Source of the DNA: Hermatobates lingyangjiaoensis
Lineage: Eukaryota > Arthropoda > Insecta > Hemiptera > Hermatobatidae
NCBI GenBank assembly: GCA_026182355.1
Contig: JAPFBL010000308.1
Location: 248,001-312,000, forward strand
Length of the DNA stretch: 64,000 nucleotides
Direction of reading: 5' to 3'
The notes beneath the pieces were generated by a model. The model ran no database searches. It saw only the letters and a list, made by a program, of their open reading frames with translations, and was not told the origin of the DNA. The translations under genes and the position numbers were made by a program. Shown piece by piece: positions 44,708 to 54,769 of this stretch (its first letter is position 1; each line of letters begins with the position of its first letter).

Positions 44708-45109
44708 GGACCCACCGGGCGGAAACTTTCCGAAGTCAAGTTTTTCCGAGACGATCTCATGGATGAGGGATCGTGAGATGTCTGGGAAACTCAGGTGGAG
44801 TTCATCCAGGGTTGAACGACGATCTTTGCGAATTGCATTGTCGATTTCTGCGACAATTTCGTCCGTCACAACTGAGGGTCTGCCTCTCCCACTTTCATCC
44901 TCAAGTGAATGTCTTCCCGCCTTAAATTCACGTACCCATCTCCTCACCATTGATTCACTCATTACACCTTCTCCATAAACAGAAATGAGCTGTTCGTGAA
45001 TTTGAACTGATTTGAAACCCTGTGCATAAAGAAATTGAATCACTCCGCGCAAAACAACTCGAGAGGGAACGGGGATCGAGGTGGCGGGACGTGACATGGA
45101 GGGCTCCAT
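44696..45109 (-). pseudogene. Mariner transposase N-terminus, right copy (137 codons)
   Basis: The same start as the left copy, continuing through WVREFKAGRHSLEDESGRGR (family motif SLEDE.RxGRP), a linker and a second HTH (DELHLSFPDISRSLIHEIVS). It ends at KFPPGGSLES and a stop formed at the inversion joint. A complete mariner transposase is about 345 residues; the DDD catalytic domain is absent. It could in principle bind mariner ends without cutting them. Confidence 0.85.
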
Positions 45110-45556
45110 TTCAACTACCTGCCCTGACGTTGGTAATTGACCGACTGAGGTCCCCCACCCCTCATTCTATTCCCCCACCTCTCCTCTTTCGAGCGGTGTT
45201 GCCGGATTTGGCAAAAACCACTCCTACCGCCCTACAGACCAAAACGGAACTTATTTTCTGGACGACCCTCGTATATTCCTCCTTATGAACACATTATTCT
45301 TTTTTATCTATTGATTTATTTTTAACAAAAGCTATGCTTCAACATTATTTTTCAAGAGTAGCTTCTAATTCTAGAGGCCTTATGACTGACTCCCTGCCAT
45401 GTACAAAGTGCGTGCTTTTGAATGACCTTCAGATATTAAAAATTGGCATGTATAGGCATGATCAAACACCTTTGTAGAATTTCTATTATCATGAAATGAA
45501 TTTACCATTAACATAGTAAATTATCATATCATTTACTGATATTATATATATATATA

Positions 45557-45800
45557 TTAAAATTAACCGCAGTCTCGGCATTCACGATCTTAAGACTGAG
45601 AGATTTGATCCTACGAACTAACCTCCTGCTAACAGGGTTCAACTGGAAAATGACTTGGCCAAGTGACATGTTAAATTAAAATCGATGACTCATGCTTAGT
45701 CATTGCTATTAATAGATTAAAAGAATTAGTACAGGTTAATATAAAGAGAAGGTCAAAGGTCAATAATGAACAAGAAACAAGCGGTTAGAATAAAAGTATA
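45557..45800 (-). pseudogene. PLE N-terminal ORF fragment with 5' UTR
   Basis: The minus frame from ATG at 45669 gives MSLGQVIFQLNPVSRRLVRR and SLKIVNAETAVNFN, then (TA)n. The leader (45670-45800) matches 37656-37791. A family A pair follows across TA on the other side. Confidence 0.75.
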
Positions 45801-45848
45801 TATATATATATACTTTTATATATATATATTGAGGTATATATATATACA

Positions 45849-46056
45849 TCAATGATCAAACCATAATAAGAAATGGGAAAACAAGACTAAGATCTTTCAA
45901 CCGTAACAAGCGGTCTTCGTCAGAGTCAACTGTTCAACTGTTGGGTTTTTGACTCTGACGAAGACCGCTTGTTACGGTTGAAAGATCTTAGTCTTGTTTT
46001 CTCATTTCTTATTGTAGTTTGATCATTGATTGTTGTTTCACGTGTTTATGTGAAAT

Positions 46057-46061
<5 letters not shown>
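45849..46061. repeat. PLE family A inverted pair (well preserved)
   Basis: Left arm 45849-45928; right arm from 45940 'gttgggtttttgactctgac' with core CUGACGA, GAAAGATCTTAGTC intact, ending 'gtttatgtgaaatcttt' and (TA)n. (TA)n on both sides. Confidence 0.8.
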
Positions 46062-46091
<30 letters not shown>

Positions 46092-46092
<1 letters not shown>

Positions 46093-46260
46093 ATTAATTT
46101 ACCACAATGAAAACAATTTTTTAAAACAATGCTCTAAGGCCTTTCGTTAACACATCTTCGGAGAGCAAGTGAACTAAAAAAACAATAATACTTGTTAACT
46201 TGGCTGATTGAAATTTCCAGAATTGATGGCAACCCTGAATGTGTTTAAATCTATTATATC
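46092..46260 (-). repeat. PLE-like family N terminal fragment
   Basis: 'acaatgctctaaggcctttc' and GTTAACACATCTTCGGAGAG (minus: CTCCGAAGATGTGTTAACGA, then AAGGCC). It keeps the AGGCCU stem III. The core is CCGAAGA. (TA)n on both sides. Confidence 0.6.
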
Positions 46261-46280
46261 AAGTGTTATTTTGATTATTA

Positions 46281-46284
<4 letters not shown>

Positions 46285-46337
<53 letters not shown>
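46285..46337. repeat. (TA)n microsatellite
   Basis: Uninterrupted TA tract of about 50 bp. Confidence 0.95.
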
Positions 46338-46339
<2 letters not shown>

Positions 46340-46364
46340 TGATTTATCTTGACCCAATATTTAA

Positions 46365-46445
46365 ATTATGTAATTTTTTTGAGGGTTAAGGTCTAATGAG
46401 GACTAGTTTTAATTAAACCTCAACACTCAAAAAAATTACATCATA
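46365..46445. repeat. Short inverted repeat
   Basis: 'attatgtaatttttttgagg' and, 30 bp on, 'actcaaaaaaattacatcat' are reverse complements. A small foldback of unknown type. Confidence 0.5.
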
Positions 46446-46451
46446 TATATA

Positions 46452-46705
46452 CAGGGTGTCTCAAAAAAATGTACTCACTCTTAGAATGACGACAAAACAT
46501 TTTTTTATGAACTTAGAGTGAAATGAAATAGCATCGAATACATGAGACAAATGTAATTGATGAATCATGTTCGCAAATGCTCAAGCTGATGATTCTTCAA
46601 TTACATTTGTCTCATGTATTTGAAGCTATTTCATTTCGCTCTATGTTCATATATAAAGGTTTTCTCGTCATTCTAAGAGTGAGTACATTTTTTTGAGACA
46701 CCCTG
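46452..46705. mobile_element. Tc1/mariner-type hairpin MITE in (TA)n
   Basis: Terminal repeats CAGGGTGTCTCAAAAAAATG, then TACTCACTCTTAGAATGACGA, are perfect inverse copies. Pairing continues inward ('atacatgagacaaatgtaat') almost to the centre, so the whole 254 bp is one hairpin. TA borders each end. It inserted into a TA tract that also separates PLE fragments. Confidence 0.8.
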
Positions 46706-46711
46706 TATATA

Positions 46712-47092
46712 TCAATGATCTAACCACAATATGAAATGGGAAAACAAAACTAAGAATTTAATAGATCAAATATTATAAACATTAGTAACGGTCTCTTCAA
46801 ACTTGATACTTTCGTTACGAGGGCAATAGCCTCTTCTAAGAGGGTTGACAGCTAGCGGATAGTTTTTTTTTTACTCTTTCTTACTGTACTCCTTTGTTTC
46901 CCCAAACATCCCTTTCTAGACATTAGTCTTTTCCTGCGCTTTCACCCTTTTAAAATACCACTCTTCTCAACTCCTCACCAGATGTTTTCTGCATCTAGTT
47001 TTTCAGTTGGGTTTTTGACTCTGTCGAAGACCGCTTGTTACGGTTGAAAGATCTTAGTCTTGTTTTCCCATTTCATTTGTGGTTTGATCATT
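46712..47092 (+). repeat. PLE family A with 3' UTR and end of the RT-EN frame
   Basis: A short inverted left arm (46712-46755), then plus-strand sequence matching the last codons of the 17-kb element ('cgttacgagggcaatagcct', 'agagggttgacagctagcgg'), its UTR and the terminal repeat (core CUGUCGA, A6 changed). It confirms the order coding frame, UTR, terminal repeat. Confidence 0.8.
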
Positions 47093-47507
47093 TAATGAGT
47101 TACTTATTTTTATCATGAGTTAATTATCATGAGTTACATTTCACGATAACTGCAATTTCATTATGGATTTGAACATACTCGTATTCTTGGATAATAGTTT
47201 CTGTATCTGAAACGGAACTGGAACAATCGGAAGTATCTGAAATTTGCTTATTTATTTGTTTGTTCGTAATTTTAATTGTAATTAAAGAATTTGACATGCC
47301 TGTTCTGTGCAACATCCCTAATGGCTAGAGTTGAGAGTGTTGCATGGAACTTTATTCTATCAGCTGTGATTGTAAAATGGCATTCAAGTAGGTGAAAAGT
47401 TATTGGGGTTTTCATTTGACCATCGTGTGATTTAATGAACTGAATACTTTTTCGATTTCAATAGTTGAGTACAACAAACTCAACTGATACTAAACAAGAA
47501 CAGTATC

Positions 47508-48090
47508 CAAATTGTACAGAATAAATGTGTCCGACTTATAGCAAGGGCTCTATTGTACGCCAGAAATATTGATATTCAACATGATTTGAGTTTGGAATCT
47601 ATTTATTCCTACATTACTCGACTTGCGAGTAATGAAGACAAAAAACTGCCTCAGTAATCCAAATCTCCTTGAACGGAAACTAAATCCACCTTTCCTAATC
47701 CCTCGAGTCTCAAAGTTTCCTACTTAAACTAAAAATGACGACCAGATGACTTCAAAAGTATACAGTACTTCAGAGAATGCAAAGCCGGAAGACCATACGA
47801 CCACGAAGACGACACCATTCCCTGACAGACTGACTCCCCCATTCTTGACAATGTTTACTGACTCAACAAAAACAGCAGGATGAGATTCTAACGTAGTGCA
47901 ATCACTTATAATGTGGTTTTTACTCATTATTTAGCTTATTTTAAAAAAAAAAAGTTCTATTTTCTCCGTATTCTTATATTTGTTTATATTTCGTTATAGT
48001 TCTGTGTGTTGTATTTTCAATATGTTTCCTACACTTAGTCGTAGAGCAAATGTAAAGGCTCAGCCTAACCATTAGAAAAAAAAAATAACA
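47508..48090 (+). mobile_element. Jockey/I-type non-LTR retrotransposon tail, frameshifted
   Basis: IVQNKCVRLIARALLYARNI and LSLESIYSYITRLASNED resemble the conserved region after the RT domain of Jockey-like elements ('QNK.LR.I.....Y.....H.DL.I'). A one-base shift in an A run (about 47640) continues as CLSNPNLLERKLNPPFLIPR (NPLL-type motif) to a stop at 47728. An A run at 48075-48090 may be the poly-A tail. A family B PLE piece (47870-47935, minus) sits inside. Dead fragment. Confidence 0.55.
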
Positions 48091-48420
48091 ATGAAATGTA
48101 CCTGCCTTCTAATATGAAACAGATGTACCCCATACCCTCACCCACGTCCATCCTATTCCCAGTCAGTTGTACCACAGACACTCACCCTTAGGGTCGTATT
48201 CTCTTCCTTATTTTAATTTATTTTTATTTTGTACTATATTTACTGTATACTATAGATAACTCTCTGGTGCCATTGTATTTTTTAGTTAATGTCTAAGGAA
48301 GAACACTACTTGTTCGAAACGCGTTGTTTTGTACGATTAAATTTTTTTATGTGGAGACCATTTCTTTGACTTTTTACTCTACAATAGCAGGATGAGAATC
48401 TAGCAGTAGTGAGCCTCTGG
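48091..48420 (+). repeat. PLE family B 3' end
   Basis: 'gaagaacactacttgttcga' then AACGCGTTG and 'atgtggagaccatttctttg', 'ctacaatagcaggatgagaa'. Core AAGGAAGA is decayed. Stem III ACGCGU is intact. Confidence 0.6.
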
Positions 48421-49414
48421 TCCGGAACTGCTATTTACGACATGCACTGTTGTGCATGGTAATATTCGTTGGTCGGTCATTGGTCGTTGGACTGATAGTA
48501 CTTTCTGATTTGTGAACTGGAATAAATCAACAGTTTAATGTCAGCTATATGTCCACAATTCCTATAAGTTTTACAATTTAGTTTTTAACATATATCTATA
48601 TTCAATAATGCTTAATATTACTTTTGTAAGCATTTATTTATTTTCCTATAGTTTTGTTTACCTTACTCCATAGTCTATTGTAAATTAGGTCCTGAAGCGC
48701 TTAACATCTGTTTATTTTACTTCTTGTTTAATTAAGAGCTGATCCCAATATTAACCGAACAATATCAGATCAACTTAGCTAAACTTAAACTTTGAATAGT
48801 CTAATAAACAAACTGTACCTTCCAAACCCAGTTTAGTTGGTACAAGCTGTCTGAAACTTGGATTGAAAGTTTAAAACAAATCAACTGGAACTGATTTTGT
48901 GTGTTACGACGACATATTTTTGGGCACGGCATAAATCTATATCGGATGCCCACTACCACAGCTGTGACAACGTGTTAATCTTTCACTAGCCAAAGTAAAA
49001 GAGACAGATTCTCTATACGTCTAGAATATAGTTACCTTTTTTTTTAAGTTCGTTTTGATCGCAGTTTTTGTACTATGAATTATATGTCAATAGTCTTATA
49101 TAATATAAAAGTGATTTTAAACTAACAGGTAAAGTCTTTAAATTATATTTTATGAATATTTATTTGTGTTGTACTCTTAAAAATATTTGGAACTCTCCTG
49201 TATTTAAACTTAAAATCTTTAAAACGATAAATGAAAAAGAAATTCATGTCAAATAAAAATATGGTTTTTGTTTATTTCAGGTTGGTAATCAAAGACGAAA
49301 TAATGCCCCCTGAAAATGTTATTTTCAAAATCTAAACTTTAACTATTACCTTTACTATATTTTAGAAACTAAAAATGAATTTATTGTAATTTTCTTCTCA
49401 ATTTAACAATAGAC
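48421..49414. other. No gene seen
   Basis: AT-rich with no open frame of note. Confidence 0.45.
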
Positions 49415-49426
49415 AAATATAATTTG

Positions 49427-49547
49427 TTCTGAGGTAAAATGGATAAACCAACAAAAGTCTCCATACAAATGAAGTTTTGTTTGTTTATCCATTTTACCTC
49501 AGAATGAGTAAATACCACATAATTAAGGATTGCACAACTAATAATTT
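49427..49547. repeat. PLE family C short inverted pair with 12-bp TSD
   Basis: Begins 'tctgaggtaaaatggataaa'; the second half is its complement followed by 'atgagtaaataccacataat' and 'gcacaactaat'. No hammerhead core remains. Flanks AAATATAATTTG (49415-49426 and 49548-49559). Confidence 0.75.
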
Positions 49548-49559
49548 AAATATAATTTG

Positions 49560-50287
49560 GTTGACTCTACATGAGGCAAAGGTGACTTACTCACCTTTAA
49601 AAGAGTATAGCTGCCTCTCAAAATATGGACATGCGAAAGATTTACCTCCTGACATACGAAAAATTTAATAAAATGACAAGATTTTGAGCCTTCAATCATC
49701 AAACAGTAAAACAAACTAACTAAAATTGGTGCAAGTTGCATGCAACACACTATCGCTGGACCACACCTGATAGTTTACCCGTATTCTCATGGCTTTGACA
49801 GATCTCTTATATTTTCACATATTAGTTTATAAAAAATTATTTAAATTTATTTAAACATTTTCTAAGTGACAAAAATTTTCTTAACTTTTTTAATTTTTTT
49901 AAAGACAGAAAAAAAATAGCGTGATACGTACTATTTCATGGCACATGGGTACTGTACAACTGTGTAAATGTTCAAGTTTAATACAGGCAAACAAGTAGAG
50001 AATAAACGAATTTTCGTTCAGTTAGGGAATAGTGTGCTTAGATTGTTTTAGTTTTGTAGAATATCAAAAATAATAGACTAATATAATTGTTTCTGAAACT
50101 TCTATGCAGTAGAACCTCGTAGTACGAGTTTCTCCTTGTACGAGCAGCTATTCATAAGAATTTTTGTCTCATACGACGAGTAAAAATTCTTAGTATAAGC
50201 GACTGTCTTCTTCTCGACCTTCTTCTTCTAGTCTCCATTTTAAGATTAGTTGATTAATAACACATAATTATTTCTTGCATTCATTTC
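49560..50287. other. No gene seen
   Basis: 50110-50210 repeats 'tacgag' words ('ctcgtagtacgagtttctcc'). Otherwise AT-rich. Confidence 0.4.
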
Positions 50288-50293
50288 TTGATA

Positions 50294-50483
50294 ATGGCTG
50301 AAGATAGCAGAAACATGTGTTCATTTAGCATGTTGATTAATAACTTACTATATTCTGTAGATACAGTAACAACATCGTTATTCCGGAAACTCGAAAAACT
50401 TATGAAAGAGCAAGTTTCATCTAAATATGGTCTAATTTTTAACAATGTATGTATACAGGAAGGACTGCTACCAAAATTTACAA
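50294..50483 (+). pseudogene. PLE N-terminal ORF fragment, divergent subfamily
   Basis: MAEDSRNMCSFSMLINNLLY, then SLFRKLEKLMKEQV and LIFNNVCIQEGLLPKFTN followed by Ile-Tyr codons. It aligns with the other N-termini (R.LE.L, FN..C..E.LLP..TN) but is much diverged. It breaks at the same TN codons. Confidence 0.7.
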
Positions 50484-50505
50484 ATATATATATATATATA
50501 TATAT

Positions 50506-50602
50506 TGGTATAAGTATGGACCATGATGAAAATAAATTTGTATCTGGCCTCAGTCTAAATTAATATCATGTTTAAATTAAACTCTAATTGCCAAAGCTTC
50601 GG

Positions 50603-50652
<50 letters not shown>
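50506..50652 (-). repeat. PLE-like family H fragment between (TA)n tracts
   Basis: 'agtatggaccatgatgaaaa', 'taaattaaactctaattgcc' and AAAGCTTCGGTTA correspond to the minus strand of 24791-25140, cut inside the hairpin by (TA)n (50606-50652). Confidence 0.55.
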
Positions 50653-50659
<7 letters not shown>

Positions 50660-50823
50660 GAAAAACTGTTTCCAACAGGAGACGGTTGGGTCTCCAACCG
50701 TCGCTTCACAAGTGCGCTTGGTGTCCCTATCTCAACTCTCCTGATGACGGTTCAACCGAACATTAGAGACAGTAAGTGTGTTTGTTCCTTAGTTCTGTGT
50801 TTGTGATTCATCGTGAAACGTAT
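50653..50823 (+). repeat. PLE-like family J terminal repeat
   Basis: A short hairpin at the start ('ggagacggttgggtctccaa'), 'aagtgcgcttggtgtcccta', then CTCTCCTGATGACGGTTCAA and CCGAACATTAGAGACAG. Core CUGAUGA is intact (50741-50747). Stem I UCUC pairs with GAGA. GAAA has become GAAC. Confidence 0.65.
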
Positions 50824-51959
50824 TATATATATATAATATTGAAATACCCTTTTATAATAGTACTGTATATTGAATAGTAGTGAATAGTTGGTTATATTTT
50901 TGTTACTTTCTCAATAAATATTTATTCTATTCGACGTGAATTCGAGGATTTTTTAAGGAAATTATAACTACATAGTTGAGTTATTTAAAAATGTCATTTT
51001 TTTGCTGTTAAGTTTTATAAAAACTTCAACTCTTTTAACATGAAATATAAATTTATTATAATTAAGATACCAACTAGACCAGGCAGGGAATACATAATTG
51101 CAATATCGACAAGTGAACTGAATATAAAGAACAGAAAAATGCTGGAGACAATGGACCATGGATTCCAGCCAGATTTTATTGGAAATTTGAAAATATTATA
51201 AATTCATGAGCACATGAATATTATAATATTAAGACGTATAGAAGGTCTAGTTGTTTTTTATTGAAATATATTCTCACCATACAGAAATATTTAATAAAGG
51301 AAAGTTATTTAGCCATAATCCTTTTATGACGTAATATAATTAAAATGATACTTTTTCCATTACACGAGAGCCTAAAACACAAGTTGGTATAAAATATGCT
51401 GATAAAACATCGCTCATGTTTATTTAGGAATAGAAATCGTCTCGGAGAGACGCCAGGGCAGCGAATTATTTTTCAAACGAACTCCGAAAATAATTGAGTT
51501 TGCTGGCTTTACGAATAAATTTTATCAAAAGCCTTTGAACTAAAATATTTTTGAGCTGTAGAAGGGTCGCAGGGTTTTTGAAATTAACTTAACATTCTAT
51601 TATAAAAGTGTTCCAGGTTAACTGGAACCAGTGTATGCCCCGATAGACTTACAAAAACATTTCATCCACATAGTAACTAAAAAACAAAAATATCCTTAGT
51701 GGCATTTTATCCACATATAGAAAAAGCTTATTCTATTAGTATTTATGCGTTACTTAATTACTTAATTTTTATATACTTAATACAATAGTATATAAGAAAG
51801 GTGTAGCAAACAAAATGGAACAAAACTGGAAAATACATCAGGATGAGGTAAAGAACATAATTTCACTCGTCTTAATCACACGACTAATCATAAAATACAC
51901 TTGATTGTCAAACAGTATGGAACAAGTACACTCGGGATCAAAAACACGAAATGAATCAT
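50824..51959. other. No gene seen
   Basis: Mainly AT-rich. 51435-51500 ('gtctcggagagacgccaggg') is locally GC-richer without a frame. The minus frame at 50968-51159 shows no motif. Confidence 0.4.
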
Positions 51960-52620
51960 GATTCAGGAGATCATTGATTCATGATTAAAATATCCTACTG
52001 TTGTTGACGAAAATAGTCGGAGCAGGTGCGAAACACTCATAAAAAATATCATCTCTGGGATTTAAGCTTGCTTCAAGTAAAATGTATGTCTTAATGCTTT
52101 GTACAATTACAACGGTGCCCATAGGTTAGGTTAGGTTGAAGTGGTAGTCCCACAAGGGAACACACTTAGGCCGAGCATTGGCCCTTTGTTATATCACAAA
52201 TTGAAGATCGAGTCTACATTGGGAGTCTTAAACTTTGCCTAACTCAAGTGTATTCAGAGTAGTATCTTTAACGAGTACCTGACATCGTACAGGCTCGGGA
52301 CCGACGGTTTAACTTCTTTCTCCAAGGGACGACGTGCTCAGATTTATTCACCTTCTGCATGAATAAATCGAGGGCCAGGTGGGGATTGAACGCCGGTCCT
52401 TTCAGTTCTGAGGCGAGTACATTAACCACTGAGCTAACCTGGCCATCAACTGTGCCCATAAGTAACTATATACTTATTTAAAAAAATGAATTCATGCTTT
52501 CCTGCATAAAAATAATCTAAGGTCCTCATTCTGCAGCTGAGGTAGTAGAAATTCACCTATACTACCTAAGTAGTATGTAAAGTATCGTAAGGTACGCCTC
52601 CCCAGTATCTATATCTTCAA
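51960..52620. repeat. Left arm of an inverted segmental duplication
   Basis: Words 'gattcatgattaaaatatcc', 'cgaaaatagtcgga', 'tgtcttaatgc', 'atgaattcatgctttcctgc' and 'gtaaggtacgcctccc' recur in reverse complement at 54770-55350. This arm contains a SINE (52124-52447) that the other arm lacks. Confidence 0.7.
52124..52447 (-). mobile_element. tRNA-derived SINE inserted in the duplicated arm
   Basis: Minus copy, tail GGTTAGGTTAGGTTGAAGTG, head ending TTAGCTCAGTGGTTAATGTA in minus sense, with acceptor CCTGGCC. TSD AACGGTGCCCATA (52111-52123) versus AACTGTGCCCATA (52448-52460). The unoccupied site is seen in reverse at about 54940. Confidence 0.9.
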
Positions 52621-52944
52621 GGGGCCAGGTTACCTCAGTGGTTAACGTATTTGCCTCTGAACTGATAGGACCGGGGTTCGATCCCCACCTGATATTCAAT
52701 TTATTCACTTGAAAGGTGAATAAATCTGAGTACGTCGTCCCTCGGAGAAGGACGTTAAACCGTCGGTCCCGAGCCTGTACGATGTCAGGTACTCGTTAAA
52801 GATACTTACACTAAATACACTTGAGTTAGGCAAAATTTAGGACTCCCACCGTAGAATCAATGTTCATTGTGTGGTATGACAAAGGACCAATGCTCAGCCT
52901 ACGTGTGTTCCCTTGTAAGACTGCCACTGTAACCTAACCTAAAA
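52621..52944 (+). mobile_element. tRNA-derived SINE
   Basis: Plus copy starting GGGGCCAGGTTACCTCAGTG. The B box is intact and the 3' acceptor strand has decayed (CACCTGATATTC). Tail 'ccactgtaacctaaccta'. It adjoins the end of the duplicated arm. Confidence 0.85.
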
Positions 52945-52999
52945 TAACCAAACTATATTTTCAAAGAAATAATTTCACAGTAAACCGGAAATTATGACC

Positions 53000-53124
53000 A
53001 GAGTCAAAAACCCAACTCTGACGAAGACCGCTTGTTACGGTTGAAAGATCTTAGTCTTGTTTTCCCACTTTCATATTTTGGTTTGATCATTGATTGTTAT
53101 TTCACGTGTTTACGTGAAATCTTT
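53000..53124 (+). repeat. PLE family A with minimal left arm
   Basis: About 18 bp of inverted arm ('agagtcaaaaacccaact'), then core CUGACGA, GAAAGATCTTAGTC and the full 3' end to 'gtttacgtgaaatcttt' and (TA)n. Stem I GACU is lost at the joint. Confidence 0.75.
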
Positions 53125-53142
53125 ATATATATATACTAAATA

Positions 53143-53305
53143 TAAAAAATGATTCGCGCTCCGTTCTTCGACGTGGGGAGATCTCTCTCACTTCGTCCTC
53201 TCTTCTAGTCTACTCCTGATGACGAACAACAGTTCGAAATATTGAATTCTGTAAGTGTTGTTTTTATTCTTTTTTCTGTTTCGTGCTTTGTGTAATTTAA
53301 AGTTA
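53143..53305 (+). repeat. PLE-like family M terminal repeat
   Basis: 'ctactcctgatgacgaacaa' CAGTTCGAAATATTG, 'tctgtttcgtgctttgtgta' and (TA)n at both ends. A decayed relative is at 62685-62815. Confidence 0.65.
53216..53247 (+). ncRNA. Hammerhead-like motif, family M
   Basis: Core CUGAUGA (53216-53222), stem II GAAC (53224-53227)/GUUC (53232-53235), GAAA (53236-53239), self-complementary stem III AUAU (53239-53242), U at the cleavage position 53243. Stem I is weak. Confidence 0.5.
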
Positions 53306-53312
53306 TATATAT

Positions 53313-53473
53313 ATAAAGATTTCACATAAACACGTGAAACAACAATCAATGATTAAACCACAATAAGAAAGGGAAAACAAGACTAAGATCTTTCAACCGT
53401 AACAAGCGGTCCTCGTCAGAGTCAAAAACAACATCTTAGTCTTGTTTTCCCTTTCTTATTGTGGTTTAATCAT

Positions 53474-53477
<4 letters not shown>
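53313..53477. repeat. PLE family A inverted pair, core only in left arm
   Basis: The left arm (53313-53428, minus) is complete with CTGACGA; the right arm starts at CATCTTAGTCTTGTTTTCCC and lacks the core. (TA)n follows (53477-53521). Confidence 0.75.
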
Positions 53478-53521
<44 letters not shown>

Positions 53522-53523
<2 letters not shown>

Positions 53524-54151
53524 TGTCTAATCGAACGTTTTTATTATCATACCGTGAATTTAGGAACATTTTTTACAATTACTATTAATTAACAAAGTAA
53601 TAGTAATTTTTATTGTCTTTTTAAATCCTAGAAGGGGTTTTATAGTAGAGTCAGACCCTAGAGCATTCTATATTAGATTACTAAAAACCTCTATAACAGA
53701 AACATATTTTACTTAATTCCTAAAACAGTAAGAATTAGAGAATTTTCAATTTTTTAATAATTATTAATTCATGTATTATAAATGAAATAAGAAGGATGAA
53801 CTATCTAATATTTTTCAATGATCGTTACACATAAGTTTTGGAACTTACTCACAATAGAAATGATCCCAAAAAGAAGAAATGTGTCATTGCCTTGAGTGCA
53901 TCGTTGGGTTTTCCCAACGGTTTTCCCAATTTTGGGTTTTCCTATTTAGGAAAGGTATAAGGGTGGTCCGACGAGTGGTCAGAGCAAATTAAAATTCATG
54001 AATGTCTTCTAACATCTATGCATTTATAAAAGTCTATACATTTTGGTACATACCTGTTTGGTGCTTTCTCATGTAGCTGCATCACTTGTCTTGGTCAGTG
54101 TAGAAGAAGGCTTCCTGCGATCACCATGTGCACAGAACTAAAAGAATCATT
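53522..54151. other. No gene seen
   Basis: 53900-53945 is a small palindrome cluster ('gttgggttttcccaacggtt'). Otherwise AT-rich. Confidence 0.4.
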
Positions 54152-54164
54152 GCATCTAATTACT

Positions 54165-54346
54165 CATTCTAGAGTAAAAAGCTAATGAAATGGTCAGCAC
54201 ATATAAAAATTTAATGGTATAAACAATGCGTTTCGAACACGTAGTATTCTTCCTGAGGCATTAAATTTTTATATATGGAGACCATTTCATTAGCTTTTTA
54301 CCCTATAATGAGTAAATACCACATAATAACTGATTGCACTACGTTA
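54165..54346. repeat. PLE family B short inverted pair with 13-bp TSD
   Basis: The arms 54165-54216 and 54261-54310 are reverse complements. The minus strand between them carries the worn hammerhead region (GGAAGAATACTACGTGTTCG, AAACGCATTG). Perfect TSD GCATCTAATTACT (54152-54164 and 54347-54359). Confidence 0.8.
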
Positions 54347-54769
54347 GCATCTAATTACTTTCAACTTCATATAACTATTGTAAACTGAGCGTGCAAAAGT
54401 AATTGACAGTATACAACGCAAGTTTACATTACATTTTGTAATGAGTTTATTTCTGTAACAATGTTTGAAACATGTAAAAATCTTTCAACAAATAGCAATG
54501 TAACATCTTTTCTACGCAGATGGAAACATTTCGGAACCAAAAAAAAAAAACAACATGAACAAGAGAAACATAGAAACATAATTTAAATTTTAACTATAAA
54601 TTTTGAGAAAAATTTGATAATCGTATAAAACTTTATCCATTACCACTGATATATTATAAATTTATATAATAAAGAGAAAGAGTTTATGAAGGAAAAAGAG
54701 CCCACTCTTCAGGGGTGTGTGTTTGAGCAGCTATTTGAATTTCTAGTTTACTGGGACCCTATTTTTTTG

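Larger units (their letters stand above)
44333..45271. mobile_element. Mariner element derivative, head-to-head inverted duplication, TA target site
   Basis: Both ends carry the same terminal repeat CGAGGGTCGTCCAGAAAATA then AGTTCCGTTTT, and TA lies immediately outside each (44331-44332, 45272-45273). The left arm (44333-44697) and right arm (44698-45271) are inverted copies of the 5' part of a mariner, including the transposase start. The catalytic half and true 3' end are missing. Arms are almost identical, so the structure is recent. The GC level is much higher than the host DNA, which fits recent or horizontal arrival. Confidence 0.9.

Noticed and set aside
44268..45288. Antisense frames of 104, 101 and 88 codons
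   Set aside because: Shadows of the mariner transposase start and its terminal region.
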